A stretch of DNA of 64,000 bases. It comes from Chryseobacterium sp. JM1 (GTDB lineage Bacteria; Bacteroidota; Bacteroidia; Flavobacteriales; Weeksellaceae). The stretch spans positions 1 through 64,000 of the forward strand of contig NZ_JPRN01000005.1 of assembly GCF_000737715.1 (NCBI RefSeq). Direction: 5' to 3'. The notes under the pieces are model-generated. The model saw only the letters and a list, made by a program, of their open reading frames with translations, ran no database searches and was not told where the DNA came from. Below are positions 1 through 8,378 of this stretch, in pieces (positions within the stretch are counted from its first letter, which is position 1; the number at the start of each line of letters is the position of its first letter). The position numbers and the translations under genes are program-made.

Positions 1-240
1 CCTAAACTATCTTTCTATGCTGACAAATCATTAAAAAGTATACTTCATATGGCAGCAATGAGCGCTATAAGACTGGAAAATGATCTTAGAGAATATTATT
101 TAAGAAAGGTAGCTGAGGGAAAAAATAAAATGCTGGTACTGAATAATGTGAGAAATAAAATTATCCATAGGGCTTTTGCCGTTATCAATAAACAAAAGCC
201 CTATGAAAAAAATTATATAAATAATTTGGTAACGTCATAG
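1..240 (+). mobile_element. IS110-family transposase, C-terminal end (partial)
   Basis: The frame is open from the first base of the window, so only the last 79 residues are visible and the start lies outside. The segment KSLKSILHMAAMSAIR, the following DLREYYLRKVAEGKNKM and the closing NKIIHRAFAVINKQKPY match the end of the Transposase_20 (IS116/IS110/IS902) domain, including its helix-rich region and usual 'K..Y' ending. IS110 enzymes recombine circular DNA intermediates guided by a structured RNA encoded at one end of the element. The call rests on motif memory, not on a search. The right end of the element cannot be placed because IS110 members lack long terminal inverted repeats. Whether the full gene is intact is unknown. 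Confidence 0.8.
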
Positions 241-573
241 AAATCAGCCACCATTTGGAATATCACTTATTCATTGGAATACTCAATCAGGAGTGCAATA
301 TCTGGTGGCTGAGGCGCCCGAAGCCACCATTCCTACATCTGAAATCTCACGTCTACTATAAAAATTCACCATTCACTTGCGAAGCAAAATTCACCATTGA
401 CATCAGTATTAAAGTCTCATGTCTGAAATCTGATATCTAGCATCTTGCCTCTTGATTCTCCCCTCCTCTTAACCTCCCCACAACTTTCAGTTAACAAATA
501 TTTAATTCAAATAAACGGGAGTTATCAATTATTTCATTATATTTATTACACACAAAATCACTAAATATTTACT
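241..573. other. 333 bp gap: IS110 flank, inverted repeat and R1 repeat module
   Basis: No credible gene is present; the short open frame here has no family features and runs through repeat words. A perfect 10 bp inverted repeat (TCAGCCACCA at 244-253, TGGTGGCTGA at 303-312) lies just after the transposase stop, and AGCCACCA recurs near 323. Bases 330-480 are an R1 repeat in minus orientation (see R1 entries). Within it, AAAATTCACCATT is directly repeated around a TTGCGAAGCAA hairpin at about 361-401. The last 90 bases, 484-573, are AT-rich and presumably carry the promoter of the next gene. Confidence 0.55.
330..480 (-). repeat. R1 dispersed repeat, copy 1
   Basis: On the minus strand this reads as the R1 word series: GAGAATCAAGAGGCAAGATG, then TAGATATCAGATTTCAGACA, then a block with TTGCTTCGCAAGTGAATGG. 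The TTGCGAAGCAA sub-module also occurs in copy 6 at 35547-35580. R1 words occur in about ten intergenic places in this window and never in a coding frame. Confidence 0.6.
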
Positions 574-1518
574 ATGAAAAAACTTGTTACTACTTTCAAG
601 CTTTTTGCCGTGATATCGGTACTTACGCTTACTGCCTGTCAGGATGAAAACAGTGAAATCATGCAGGAAACTGTTGCCTCTAAGGTATCATCTGCTGATC
701 TGAAAAAGGAAATTACACCCGGATTGAAGGTTGTTCCGGAGAATGTTCAGACACAGATTAATGATTCCAAGAAAAATCTTGAACAGTACCTGAATAATGA
801 TCTGCAAATCACAGGAATCACAGTTCTAGGAAAACTGTCAACTCAAAAAGGGATAGACATCTCTCAGGAATTAATTTCTGACAGAGATCAGTTTACAGCA
901 GAAGGAAACATTCTGGCTCCGGAAACTGTAAAAGTGGGAAAAATAGGAACATTATTCTCAGGAGATCAACTGGCTCAAGCTCAAAAAGGACTTAAAGAAA
1001 CGGCTTCAGAACAAATCAAAACAGGAACTGACGTTCTTGAAATTTCATGGAATCATAAAGGAGAGCAATTTACGTCTCTTTGTTTCTATAACGAGTCAGG
1101 CATTATCTGGGATAATGTATTTGCCGGTCTTGTAATGATGGATGCCAGAGGAACTACAGAAGTTTCTCCTACCGATGCTCAGGCGAAGGTGGCTTCAAAA
1201 TGGTTCAAAGAATGGTGGACTGCAAAATGGCTTTGGGGTTCTAAAAGAGGAGAAGTCGGGTATCAGATCACGATCTACTATTCAGGTTCTACGGTTTCTA
1301 ATGTAGACGTGAGCGACTGGGGCAATATCAGCTTAGGAAAAGCAAAAAGTGAAAGTAAGGTGACAAAGAGAACCGGTGCCTACGGACAGTGCCAATACGC
1401 GCTGGGATTATGTACGCCTACAGGTTCTTTAAGCTTTAATTCCAGTAATTTCTCTGTATCGTTTTCCGGATTGGGAAGCAATATAGTAAGCAACGGAACG
1501 AAATCACTTTATCCGTAA
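574..1518 (+). CDS. hypothetical lipoprotein, 314 aa
   Basis: The N-terminus is a short signal peptide ending in a lipobox, LTAC, with the acylated cysteine at residue 22, so the mature protein is probably anchored in a membrane, likely the outer one. Residues about 23-110 are polar and probably helical. A tryptophan-rich, basic patch (KWFKEWWTAKWLWGSKRGE) lies near 209-227. The last 90 residues look beta-rich and contain a GQCQYALGLC pair of cysteines. I recognise no family. It is monocistronic, with repeats upstream and a good terminator 40 bases downstream. Confidence 0.85.
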   Translation: MKKLVTTFKLFAVISVLTLTACQDENSEIMQETVASKVSSADLKKEITPGLKVVPENVQTQINDSKKNLEQYLNNDLQITGITVLGKLSTQKGIDISQELISDRDQFTAEGNILAPETVKVGKIGTLFSGDQLAQAQKGLKETASEQIKTGTDVLEISWNHKGEQFTSLCFYNESGIIWDNVFAGLVMMDARGTTEVSPTDAQAKVASKWFKEWWTAKWLWGSKRGEVGYQITIYYSGSTVSNVDVSDWGNISLGKAKSESKVTKRTGAYGQCQYALGLCTPTGSLSFNSSNFSVSFSGLGSNIVSNGTKSLYP

Positions 1519-1557
1519 AAACTCTCAACACATTATTATATTTTTCAATAGAAGACG

Positions 1558-1586
1558 GGGAAGCTGTAATGGCTTCCCTGTTTTAT
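1558..1586 (+). terminator. Rho-independent terminator of the lipoprotein gene
   Basis: GGGAAGC at 1558-1564 pairs with GCTTCCC at 1572-1578 over a 7-base loop, followed by a T-rich tail. It lies 40 bases after the stop codon. Confidence 0.75.
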
Positions 1587-1603
1587 TGATTTCTGTCTTT
1601 GGG

Positions 1604-2059
1604 CTAGTTTCTTTTCGTTTTGTTAAATAACCATCCATCTACTGACAGCCTTCCTGCCCCTTCAAATAAAAGAGCAACGGCAATTCCCATCACCAGAATA
1701 TCAAACTGGCAGCCCTCGCCTTTCTGAGTTCCGAACCAGTTCATGAAAAATCCGTTCTGAATATGAGCGGTTATCATAATGCCAATCATGAGTCCAATAA
1801 AGGATAGCGCCCAAAATCTGGTTGCCCAACCCACTAACAAAAGGAATGAACCTAAAAATTCTACCATAATTACCGTCAACGCCGCTGCAAACGGGAGATG
1901 CAGATCGTGTGTAAAAACTTCCAGTGTTTTGCTGAATCCCAATCCACCGAAAAGTCCGAACATTTTCTGAAGTCCGTGTGGGATAAAAATGATGCTTAAC
2001 GTCCATCTGAGAACAGTTCCGGTCCATGTATCATTCGTTTTAAAAAATAAATCTTTCAT
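1604..2059 (-). CDS. DoxX family membrane protein
   Basis: This 151-residue protein has four predicted membrane segments, about residues 17-37, 55-78, 80-101 and 122-140. The N-terminal pattern RWTLSIIFIPHGLQKMFG and the following FGGLGF are typical of DoxX/YphA-type proteins, and the length is normal for the family. DoxX-like proteins are small inner-membrane proteins of uncertain function, often linked to thiol or quinone redox stress. It is last in a minus-strand run, 35 bases after the putative outer-membrane protein gene, and is probably cotranscribed with it. Confidence 0.88.
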   Translation of the reverse strand: MKDLFFKTNDTWTGTVLRWTLSIIFIPHGLQKMFGLFGGLGFSKTLEVFTHDLHLPFAAALTVIMVEFLGSFLLLVGWATRFWALSFIGLMIGIMITAHIQNGFFMNWFGTQKGEGCQFDILVMGIAVALLFEGAGRLSVDGWLFNKTKRN

Positions 2060-2094
2060 AATAAAAAAATTAAATGATTGTATAAAATTGGGGC

Positions 2095-2751
2095 CTAGTT
2101 AAATAATCTTGCTGCCGCAAATACTCCATAATTCTGCTTGCTTTCTTTAAAAGGTCCGTAGCTGTCAAAGTTGGCTCCTGCACCAAAAGTGATGGTTTTA
2201 TAACTAACTCCTGCTCTAAGCATCAGGTAACTCCGGGCATGCTCACCATCTTTTACCGTCTCAGAATACAACCCCTGGATTCGGGAATATCCTTTCCAGT
2301 TTTCACTGATTTTAGGATTGTACTCTATCATGACAAAACCTTCAGCAATGCTGCTTTTGGAAAATCCTATAAACCTTGGATTGACAATCAATAAGAAATC
2401 ATTAAAATTTTTAGCATACATAAAGCCGGCAGTCGGTCGAAGGCCTGTATTAGGAGTGTAGTGAGAACCTCCTACCAGACGAAGATTTTTGAGAATCTCA
2501 AAGGTCAGATTAGCCTGAATCATGGCATCTTTGGAATTGTTCTCATTCCATTTCGAAGAAATATTGGCCACACTGAAGAACCCTAGTCTTTTGCTTCCTT
2601 CAAATGCTTTATTTACCGTCATCTGTGAAGCAAATCCTTTATTTCCGGCTAAGGCTTCAAATGACACAGGCGTATTGGAAGCCGGGATATGGGTCTGGGA
2701 ATTAAACAGCATCGGAAACAGTCCTGCTGCGAAAAGAATTATTTTTTTCAT
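2095..2751 (-). CDS. putative outer-membrane beta-barrel-like exported protein
   Basis: This 218-residue protein begins with a classic signal peptide (MKKIILFAAGLFPMLFNSQT, cleavage likely after about residue 19). The mature part alternates polar and aromatic residues in short strands such as GGSHYTPNTGLRPTAGFMY and SYLMLRAGVSYKTITFGAG. It ends in FAAARLFN, and a C-terminal aromatic residue is typical of outer-membrane barrels. No named family is recognised. The gene lies between an AraC regulator upstream and DoxX downstream, all on the minus strand, so these could form one stress-response unit. Confidence 0.75.
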   Translation of the reverse strand: MKKIILFAAGLFPMLFNSQTHIPASNTPVSFEALAGNKGFASQMTVNKAFEGSKRLGFFSVANISSKWNENNSKDAMIQANLTFEILKNLRLVGGSHYTPNTGLRPTAGFMYAKNFNDFLLIVNPRFIGFSKSSIAEGFVMIEYNPKISENWKGYSRIQGLYSETVKDGEHARSYLMLRAGVSYKTITFGAGANFDSYGPFKESKQNYGVFAAARLFN

Positions 2752-2826
2752 GTTTTAACCGTGATCAATTATATCCGCAAAATTCCGTATTACAGGAGAA
2801 AATGGTTAGAACATATAAATCGATTA

Positions 2827-3726
2827 TCAGGACAAATCAATCCCTTTCCGGTAATCGGAAGGGCTCATTCCGCTGTGTTTTTTGAAAAATCGTGAAAAGT
2901 AGGAAACATCGTCAACGCCTAAAGCAAAGGCAATTTCTGAGACAGAAAGATGGGGCAATGATAACAGGGCTTTTGCTTCCATCAATAAAGATTCATTGAT
3001 AATTTCTGAAGCCGTTTTTCCCGTTGTATTTTTTACCGTTTTATTGAGATGATTAGGAGAAACACTGAGCAGATCCGCATATTCCTTCACCGAATGTAAA
3101 TTCTGAATCTGGCCTGTGATCAACTTCCGGAAACGAAAAACCAACGTTTCATTCACTGAAAGATCATGACGTGGAAGCTTTTCTATAAAATGCCGGATTT
3201 CTCCCAACAAAGTAAAAAGATACAAACGGATAAGATCCAGATTCCGGTTCTGCTGATACAGAGATTCCATCTGCTGAAGGATCACAAAAATCCGCTCACG
3301 ATGTTCCTGATCCAGAAACAGAGTCGGATCGTAGATAATATCAGCATGGTTCAGTATATCCTGCAGATACCTTAAACCAGGGCCGTCTGCAATAAAGTCA
3401 TTGGAAAAGTGACAGTAAAATCCTTCCACATCGGTGGTGTTATGGATAAATGTCCGGATCTTATGCGGAGGAAGGAGCATGATCATTCCTTCCTGTACAT
3501 CAAAAAGACTTGAACAGACCATTTTTTCTACACTCCCCTTTCTGATGAATATAAAATCATTGACCGTTTTCCGATGCGGCTGGGAAGGAGTTTTAGCATC
3601 CTTAAGTACCTGTAGAGGTTCTATAAAAAATTCATTCAGTTCTTTTTTTGCCATACTCTTTTCCTCCCAATCTATATCCAGGATGGGTTTGAAATCATCA
3701 GGTTTATATTGGGGAATACGGCTCAT
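2827..3726 (-). CDS. AraC family transcriptional regulator
   Basis: The protein has 299 residues. Residues 1 to about 150 form a cupin-like sensing domain (for example MIMLLPPHKIRTFIHNTTDVEGFYCHF). The last 100 residues are an AraC HTH_18 domain with two helix-turn-helix units. The first is about SVKEYADLLSVSPNHLNK, and the second ends in the family signature VSYFSRFFKKHSGMSPSDYR. It lies 37 bases downstream of the TetA-like pump gene on the same strand, so it may be cotranscribed with the pump and respond to a pump substrate. That regulatory link is inferred from position only. Confidence 0.9.
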   Translation of the reverse strand: MSRIPQYKPDDFKPILDIDWEEKSMAKKELNEFFIEPLQVLKDAKTPSQPHRKTVNDFIFIRKGSVEKMVCSSLFDVQEGMIMLLPPHKIRTFIHNTTDVEGFYCHFSNDFIADGPGLRYLQDILNHADIIYDPTLFLDQEHRERIFVILQQMESLYQQNRNLDLIRLYLFTLLGEIRHFIEKLPRHDLSVNETLVFRFRKLITGQIQNLHSVKEYADLLSVSPNHLNKTVKNTTGKTASEIINESLLMEAKALLSLPHLSVSEIAFALGVDDVSYFSRFFKKHSGMSPSDYRKGIDLS

Positions 3727-3763
3727 ACGATCTGTTTAGTTTAAAATAATTAGAGTTTTTTGA

Positions 3764-4984
3764 TCAGTCTTTTATCTTTTTCTGAAAAGCATAATAGGTC
3801 ATTATCACACTTATCGCCATTAAAATAAACGCCAGGAAGAACGGTGCTCCTGAAAACTCAAAAGGTGCTTCATCATGGGTAAAGAAGTAAAACAGATTGG
3901 TCATCAATGGAGGTCCTACGATGGAAGTGGCACTCATTAAACTGGTCAGTGCACCCTGAAGTTCACCCTGTTCATTAGATGGAACACTTTTCGTGATCAC
4001 CGACTGAAGCGCAGGTCCACAGATTCCTCCCAAACAGTAAGGAACCAGGAAGGCAAACATCATCCAGCCCTCTGTTGCAAAAGCAAACAGAAGCATTCCT
4101 AGAGCATACAAAGCCAATCCGTAATAAATACTTTTTTCTTCACCCAGCTTCGGCGTTGTCCAGCGTATCAGAACCCCCTGTACCAAACCTACCAAAAGCC
4201 CTACTACACCCAGTGAAATTCCAACCATCCTTTCTGTCCAGTTAAATTTATACATGGTGAAAAAGCTCCAGTTGCTCTGTACAGCGTGACCAGCAATATA
4301 AATTAAAATAAGGGCAAAGATCAATCCTGAAATTTCCGGGTGTTTACCTAAAAATTTAAATGAACCGATAGGATTCGCCCGTTTCCAGTCGAATTCTCTT
4401 CTTTTATCTTTATCTAAACTTTCAGGAAGAACAAAATACCCATAAAGGAAATTTAACAGACATAATCCTGCCGCTGCATAGAAAGGCACTCTGGCTCCAT
4501 AATGTCCAAGGACTCCTCCTAATACCGGCCCGATAATAAATCCTAGACCAAAAGCAGCTCCGATAAGCCCAAAGTTTTTAGCTCTGTCTTCATCAGTAGA
4601 AATATCCGCGATATAGGCACTGGCCGTTGTTACACAGGCTCCGGTGATTCCGGCAATAACTCTTCCTAGAAAGAGCCACCAAATGGTTGGAGCAAGCGCA
4701 AGGAAAATATAATCTACTGCAAAACCGAAAAGCGAGATCAGAATAATAGGTCTCCTTCCGTATTTGTCACTCAGGTTCCCTACGACCGGAGAAAAGATAA
4801 ACTGAGTAAATGCATAGGCAAAACCCAGCCAGCCACCATATTTCGCAGCTTCACTGATATCGGCATGAATGAGCTCCTCAATTAATTTGGGAACGACGGG
4901 AATAATGATTCCCCATCCTGTAATGTCAATGAGCAGAGTAATAAATATAAAGCCAATGGCTGCTTTTTTCCTTGAGTTTTCCAT
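3764..4984 (-). CDS. TetA-like (TCR/Tet) MFS efflux transporter
   Basis: This 406-residue protein has 12 predicted membrane helices. The MFS motif A is [11 protein letters not shown], after helix 2, and the helix-5 antiporter-type motif is [15 protein letters not shown]. The opening [20 protein letters not shown] and the overall length match the TCR/Tet subgroup that includes TetA. Drug:H+ antiport is the likely mechanism. Chromosomal flavobacterial members of this group are often not shown to give tetracycline resistance, so substrate is left open. The minus-strand start is preceded by a TAATTTTG box (4992-4999). The AraC gene follows within 37 bases. Confidence 0.88.
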   Translation of the reverse strand: MENSRKKAAIGFIFITLLIDITGWGIIIPVVPKLIEELIHADISEAAKYGGWLGFAYAFTQFIFSPVVGNLSDKYGRRPIILISLFGFAVDYIFLALAPTIWWLFLGRVIAGITGACVTTASAYIADISTDEDRAKNFGLIGAAFGLGFIIGPVLGGVLGHYGARVPFYAAAGLCLLNFLYGYFVLPESLDKDKRREFDWKRANPIGSFKFLGKHPEISGLIFALILIYIAGHAVQSNWSFFTMYKFNWTERMVGISLGVVGLLVGLVQGVLIRWTTPKLGEEKSIYYGLALYALGMLLFAFATEGWMMFAFLVPYCLGGICGPALQSVITKSVPSNEQGELQGALTSLMSATSIVGPPLMTNLFYFFTHDEAPFEFSGAPFFLAFILMAISVIMTYYAFQKKIKD

Positions 4985-4991
4985 AGTGGTG

Positions 4992-4999
4992 CAAAATTA
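4992..4999 (-). promoter_or_regulatory. -7 box (TAATTTTG) before the TetA-like gene
   Basis: On the minus strand this is TAATTTTGC, an exact match to the Bacteroidota TAnnTTTG -7 element. It lies only 7 bases before the start codon, so the transcript would have a very short leader. No clear -33 TTTG is seen at 17-23 bases. Confidence 0.4.
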
Positions 5000-5040
5000 A
5001 TCAAATCTGAAATATAATGGTTCTAAATTGTGGGGTTTAG

Positions 5041-5112
5041 TTGGGAATCAAGAGTCAAGAGCCAAGAATCAAGATGCTAGACACCAGATTTTAGAGTTCA
5101 GATTTGGACTGG
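5041..5112 (+). repeat. R1 dispersed repeat, copy 2 (short)
   Basis: The series GGGAATCAAGAGTCAAGAG, CCAAGAATCAAGATGCTAGA, CACCAGATTTTAGAGTTCAG follows the R1 order in plus orientation. Only the central word block is present. It lies between the TetA-like and secDF genes. Confidence 0.6.
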
Positions 5113-5196
5113 TAAATATAAATTCAAACTTTGAATTTTACATATTAATTTTTTTAAATACAAATCCCGTAACCCGGAAACCCTCAAACCTCACAT

Positions 5197-5230
5197 AAAA
5201 AAAAGACCGCTTCTTTCGAAACGGTCTTTA
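5197..5230 (-). terminator. Terminator of secDF
   Basis: AAAGACCG (5202-5209) pairs with CGGTCTTT (5222-5229). On the minus strand the stem is followed by a run of eight T. It lies 20 bases past the secDF stop codon. Confidence 0.85.
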
Positions 5231-5250
5231 CTTATTTATTGTAGTTGGTC

Positions 5251-8160
5251 TTATTTTGAAGCAAGTACTTCTTTTGTACTTGTCGTTTTGCCGTGTACCT
5301 CGTCTTCTTTTCCTGTCTTAAGGAAGTCATACGCGATAGCCGATGCAATAAAGATAGATGAATAGGTACCGAATCCAATACCGATTAACATCGCAAACAT
5401 AAATCCTCTTAAGTTATCACCACCGAAGATGAAGATCGCCAAGATTACAAGAATCGTTGTGAATGAAGTGTTGAACGTTCTACCCAATGTACTTGAAATA
5501 GAGTCATCAAATAATCCAGCTAATGTTAACGCTTTCTTCTCTCTTAAATATTCTCTAATTCTATCGAAGATAATAACAGTATCATTGATTGAGTAACCCA
5601 GTACCGTAAGGATCGCTGCAACGAAATCCTGATTGATCTCCATGTTGAACGGCATAAATTTGTGAAGCAATGAGTAAGCCCCTAAAATAATTACCGCATC
5701 ATGGAATAGTGCCACAACAGCACCCAATGAGAATTGCCATTTTCTAAATCTCAGTAAGATGTAGATAAAGATCCCCGCCAAAGCAGCTACTACCGCAAGA
5801 ATACCATGAGTCTGGATATCATCTGCTACTGTAGGTCCTACTTTTTCAGAAGAAATAATTCCTGCATGTTCTTTATCTGCAGATTTGAAATCGTGCAATG
5901 TAGTGTTAGCAGGTAGGTTGGCCTTTAATCCATCGAATAATTTCTGCTCTACCGTTTGGTCAGCTTTTAAAGATTCGTCTTCAATAAGGTAATCGGTAGA
6001 GATTTTCAACTGCTTATCGTTTCCGAAAGTTTTAGCTTCCACAGAAGAGTTTTTACCGTCTTCAGTTTTGAATACTTTAACTAAGTTCTGTTCGATATCT
6101 TCAGCGTTTACAGCTTTATCGAATCTTACCACATAGTTTCTACCTCCGGTAAAGTCGATACCATATTTGAATCCGTGGATCGCAATAGATGCTACACAAA
6201 TTACTGTTAAGATACCAGAAACGATGTACGCATATTTTCTCTTTCCGATGAAATCGATCCATGTATTTCTGAATAAGTTCTTCGTAGGAGCCGTCCATAC
6301 AGAAAGGTGTTTTCCTTTGTTCAGTCTGGAGAAGATCATTACTCTTGAAAGCAGTACAGATGTAAAGAATGTCATTAAGATACCAATTCCTAATGTCAGA
6401 GCAAATCCTTTAATAGGTCCTGTTCCGAATAAGAAAAGTACACCAGCTGTCAATAATGTCGTTAAGTGACCATCGACAATCGCACTTAATGCATGTTTGA
6501 AACCATCTTTATAAGCTTCTAAAATGCTCTTGCCTGCGAATAGTTCTTCTTTTGTTCTTTCGTAAATAATTACGTTGGTATCCACCGCCATGGCCATCGT
6601 CAGTACAATACCTGCGATACCAGGAAGCGTTAGGGTAAAGTCTCCGGAATCCATAATTCCGAAAATATAGAATAAGTTGATAATCATTGCAATTACCGCG
6701 TACACCCCTGCACCACCGTAATAGAAAATGATATAAACAATGATAATTAAAAATGCGATAGCAAATGAGATCACCCCTGCATTAATAGACTCCTGTCCTA
6801 ATGACGGTCCTACTACAGTAGCCTGAACCACTTTTGCTCCTGCAGGTAATTTACCCGCTCCTAAAACGTCTACCAGTTCTTTAGCTTCCTCCTGAGAGAA
6901 GTTACCCGAGATCTGAGTTCTACCGTTAGGAATAGCACCCACAACGTTTGGCGCAGTATACACTCTGCCATCCAATGTAACCGCTACCGGCTTACCTACG
7001 TTTTTCTCAGTTAATGTTTTCCATTCTTTAGCACCTTTAGAATCCATCTGCATGTCTACTACTACTCTGCTCAGCTCATCATAGCCGATGCTTGCCGTTT
7101 CAACAGCACCGTCTACAGGAGCTTTCTGGCTGATGTTACCTCTGATAGCATACAGTATAAGGCTTTCACCATCTGTAGATTCAGGTTTGTAACCCCACAT
7201 AAACTGTGTATATTTAATGTTAGCAGGACGTAATGACTGACCTACTTTGCTGCCCAAAATTTTGTTTACAGCAGCTGTATCAGAAAGTTTTACGCTTGCA
7301 ACACCGTTTGATCTTAATTTGTCAAGGTTGAGAAGTTTCATGAAGTTGGTGTTCTTCGCAACTCCCATAGAATCACCTTTTATTGCCACCATTGTAGTCA
7401 ATGTCTGGAAATATGGAGCAATTTCAGGAACCTGCTGTACTTCCCAGAACTGAAGTTTTGCGGAAGTCTGAAGCATTTTCTTCACTTTATCGATATCCTT
7501 CATACCAGGCATTTCAACAGAAATTCTCGCCGTACCAGGTACTCTCTGAACGTTTGGCTGCACAGCACCCATTTTGTCGATTCTGGTTCTGATTACTTCG
7601 AAAGCTGTCCCTACAGAAAGATCAATTCTTCTCTTGATGATGCTTTTTACCTGATCATCAGAAGTATTGTACTTGATTTCAGATAAATTGGTATTCCCGA
7701 AAAGTTCAGGATCAGCAAGCTTCAGGTTCGTCCCTTTTGCTTTGTTGATCGCTTCAAACTGATCAAAGAAGTTATCAATATAAGATTTTGTAGAATTCTT
7801 CTGAACTTCATCTGTCTTGTTTAAAGCCTCGATAAGAACAGGATTGGTAGAATAATTCGTTAAATCATTCACCAGGTCTCTTTGGTTAATTTCCAAAAGA
7901 ACGTTGATCCCACCTTTCAAGTCAAGACCAAGTTTCATTTCCTTGTCTTTGGCTTTAGTGTAATAAAGTTTTGTGAATCCCAGGTTCAAAGTATCTTTAG
8001 AAAGTCTTGTGATTTCTTTCTGATACTTTTCCGGATTGTCTCCTGCAACAGCAGTTGCCTGCCTTTCAATTTTGCTGGCGTACCAAGTTGGTAATAGCTC
8101 ATTTAAGCAAATTAACCCTAGTACAATAGCAACAATTGTAATAAGTCCTTTTCCTTGCAT
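5251..8160 (-). CDS. secDF: SecDF protein translocase subunit (fused SecD-SecF)
   Basis: The 969-residue protein joins SecD and SecF in one chain, as is usual in Bacteroidota. The SecD part has one N-terminal membrane helix, the DLKGGINVLLEI motif near residue 80, a large periplasmic domain, and about six helices ending near residue 620. The SecF part repeats this plan, with YGIDFTGGRNYVVRF near 670 and helices containing the IAMTIVV-type segment FVAAILTVLGYSINDTVIIF. SecDF uses the proton gradient to pull exported proteins across the inner membrane after SecYEG, and it therefore serves the many secreted proteins coded here. Monocistronic: a TATATTTG -7 box lies 30 bases upstream and a terminator follows. 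Confidence 0.97.
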   Translation of the reverse strand: MQGKGLITIVAIVLGLICLNELLPTWYASKIERQATAVAGDNPEKYQKEITRLSKDTLNLGFTKLYYTKAKDKEMKLGLDLKGGINVLLEINQRDLVNDLTNYSTNPVLIEALNKTDEVQKNSTKSYIDNFFDQFEAINKAKGTNLKLADPELFGNTNLSEIKYNTSDDQVKSIIKRRIDLSVGTAFEVIRTRIDKMGAVQPNVQRVPGTARISVEMPGMKDIDKVKKMLQTSAKLQFWEVQQVPEIAPYFQTLTTMVAIKGDSMGVAKNTNFMKLLNLDKLRSNGVASVKLSDTAAVNKILGSKVGQSLRPANIKYTQFMWGYKPESTDGESLILYAIRGNISQKAPVDGAVETASIGYDELSRVVVDMQMDSKGAKEWKTLTEKNVGKPVAVTLDGRVYTAPNVVGAIPNGRTQISGNFSQEEAKELVDVLGAGKLPAGAKVVQATVVGPSLGQESINAGVISFAIAFLIIIVYIIFYYGGAGVYAVIAMIINLFYIFGIMDSGDFTLTLPGIAGIVLTMAMAVDTNVIIYERTKEELFAGKSILEAYKDGFKHALSAIVDGHLTTLLTAGVLFLFGTGPIKGFALTLGIGILMTFFTSVLLSRVMIFSRLNKGKHLSVWTAPTKNLFRNTWIDFIGKRKYAYIVSGILTVICVASIAIHGFKYGIDFTGGRNYVVRFDKAVNAEDIEQNLVKVFKTEDGKNSSVEAKTFGNDKQLKISTDYLIEDESLKADQTVEQKLFDGLKANLPANTTLHDFKSADKEHAGIISSEKVGPTVADDIQTHGILAVVAALAGIFIYILLRFRKWQFSLGAVVALFHDAVIILGAYSLLHKFMPFNMEINQDFVAAILTVLGYSINDTVIIFDRIREYLREKKALTLAGLFDDSISSTLGRTFNTSFTTILVILAIFIFGGDNLRGFMFAMLIGIGFGTYSSIFIASAIAYDFLKTGKEDEVHGKTTSTKEVLASK

Positions 8161-8189
8161 TTTGTTATAACTACGTTAAATTAAGTCGG

Positions 8190-8197
8190 CAAATATA
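8190..8197 (-). promoter_or_regulatory. -7 box (TATATTTG) before secDF
   Basis: On the minus strand TATATTTGC matches TAnnTTTG exactly and lies about 30 bases before the secDF start. The upstream AT-rich region has no perfect TTTG -33 element at the expected distance. Confidence 0.45.
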
Positions 8198-8378
8198 ATG
8201 ATTTTATTATTATTTTATGAATTTTTTAACAACAGAAATGGTTTATTTTCAGATATATCGGGGTTTTAATTTCTATTTAAGATTTAATAATTTTTCCTCC
8301 TTATCGTAATGAAATTTTCAAATTCCGATTGGTATAAAATTTTCATTCATGTATCAATACACTAAATATCAAAATATT

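Noticed and set aside
255..440. Open frame of 61 codons after the IS110 end
   Set aside because: It runs through R1 repeat words and an inverted repeat and has no protein-like conservation pattern.
3764..4984. Calling the MFS pump a tetracycline resistance gene
   Set aside because: The TCR/Tet family match is clear, but substrate cannot be read from the sequence and chromosomal members often lack this activity.
8349..8378. Ten-residue extension of the sugar dehydrogenase
   Set aside because: It would put a polar segment before a clean signal peptide; the second ATG is preferred.
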